Shown here: in pieces, positions 6,003 through 6,080 of the stretch
Layout: each line of letters begins with the position of its first letter
Position numbering within the stretch: position 1 is the first letter of the stretch
Assembly (NCBI GenBank): GCA_046597185.1
Contig: JBKJLF010000652.1
Span: forward strand, 1-6,080
Length of the DNA: 6,080 nt
DNA from: CAMBDR01 sp046597185
GTDB lineage: Bacteria; Pseudomonadota; Gammaproteobacteria; Burkholderiales; Burkholderiaceae_D
Direction: 5' to 3'
Made by a program: the position numbers and the translations under genes
Notes under the pieces: generated by a model
Told to the model about the DNA's origin: nothing
The model's database searches: none
What the model saw: the letters and a program-made list of their open reading frames with translations, nothing else

Positions 6003-6080
6003 CTAAAGGAGTTTGGCTTTGGGTAAAGTACGGGCATGAAAATTCGCGCAACTCATAGGCCCATGCACATTTAACCCATC
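6003..6080 (-). CDS. Short open frame entering from the right edge (C-terminal fragment, uncertain)
   Basis: On the minus strand 25 codons are open from the window edge to TAG at 6005-6003, reading GLNVHGPMSCANFHARTLP and ending AKLL. It could be the C-terminus of a gene lying mostly beyond the edge, for example a transposase if the element end at about 5951 is real. At this length an open frame is also expected by chance, and I do not recognise the sequence. Confidence 0.2.
   Translation of the reverse strand, partial: DGLNVHGPMSCANFHARTLPKAKLL

Larger units (their letters stand above)
5459..6080. other. Gene-poor accessory stretch with decayed fragments
   Basis: This stretch of more than 600 bases has no convincing intact gene on either strand. 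It is mostly AT-rich except for a GC-rich island at about 5626-5700. The short open frames present (5300-5566 plus, 5606-5788 plus, 5743-5937 minus) lack ribosome sites and recognisable motifs. It contains two hairpins, a coding-like tail on the minus strand, a possible insertion-sequence edge and a short open frame at the right boundary, each listed separately. Confidence 0.6.

Noticed and set aside
1..6080. CRISPR array, tRNA or rRNA genes
   Set aside because: No regularly spaced repeats, no recognisable tRNA arms and no conserved rRNA segments were seen on either strand.

Overview
The window looks like part of a gammaproteobacterial chromosome with roughly balanced GC. That assignment is an inference from the gene types (GAF/HD-GYP signalling protein, GspE/PilB-type ATPase, Roco relic); no taxonomic marker gene is present.

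Layout. Positions 1-996 (minus) hold the first 332 residues of a GAF plus HD-GYP phosphodiesterase that runs off the left edge. A 251-base divergent intergenic region (997-1247) carries a tandem 11-mer and a perfect 7-bp inverted repeat. Positions 1248-4564 (plus) form a tight two-gene operon: a metallo-beta-lactamase-fold hydrolase, then, with an ATGA overlap, an 810-residue GAF / GspE-N / secretion-ATPase protein. Positions 4583-5416 (minus) hold the decayed remains of a Roco-type gene: its 5' leucine-rich-repeat part is joined directly to its 3' COR part. The rest of the repeats and the whole GTPase region are missing, and there is a further frameshift in an A-run. Positions 5417-6080 contain no convincing intact gene. 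They hold the relic's old start region (strong ribosome site and a palindrome over a -10-like box), hairpins, a GC-rich island with short coding-like scraps, a possible insertion-sequence edge near 5950, and a short open frame leaving the right edge.

How it may work together. The HD-GYP protein would degrade cyclic di-GMP, the metallo-hydrolase belongs to a superfamily that includes phosphodiesterases, and the ATPase joins a ligand-sensing GAF domain to the motor type that assembles type IV pili or drives type II secretion. A reasonable hypothesis is a small signalling module controlling an orphan assembly ATPase. No pilin, secretin or inner-membrane platform gene is present here. The right part of the window is accessory DNA in decay.
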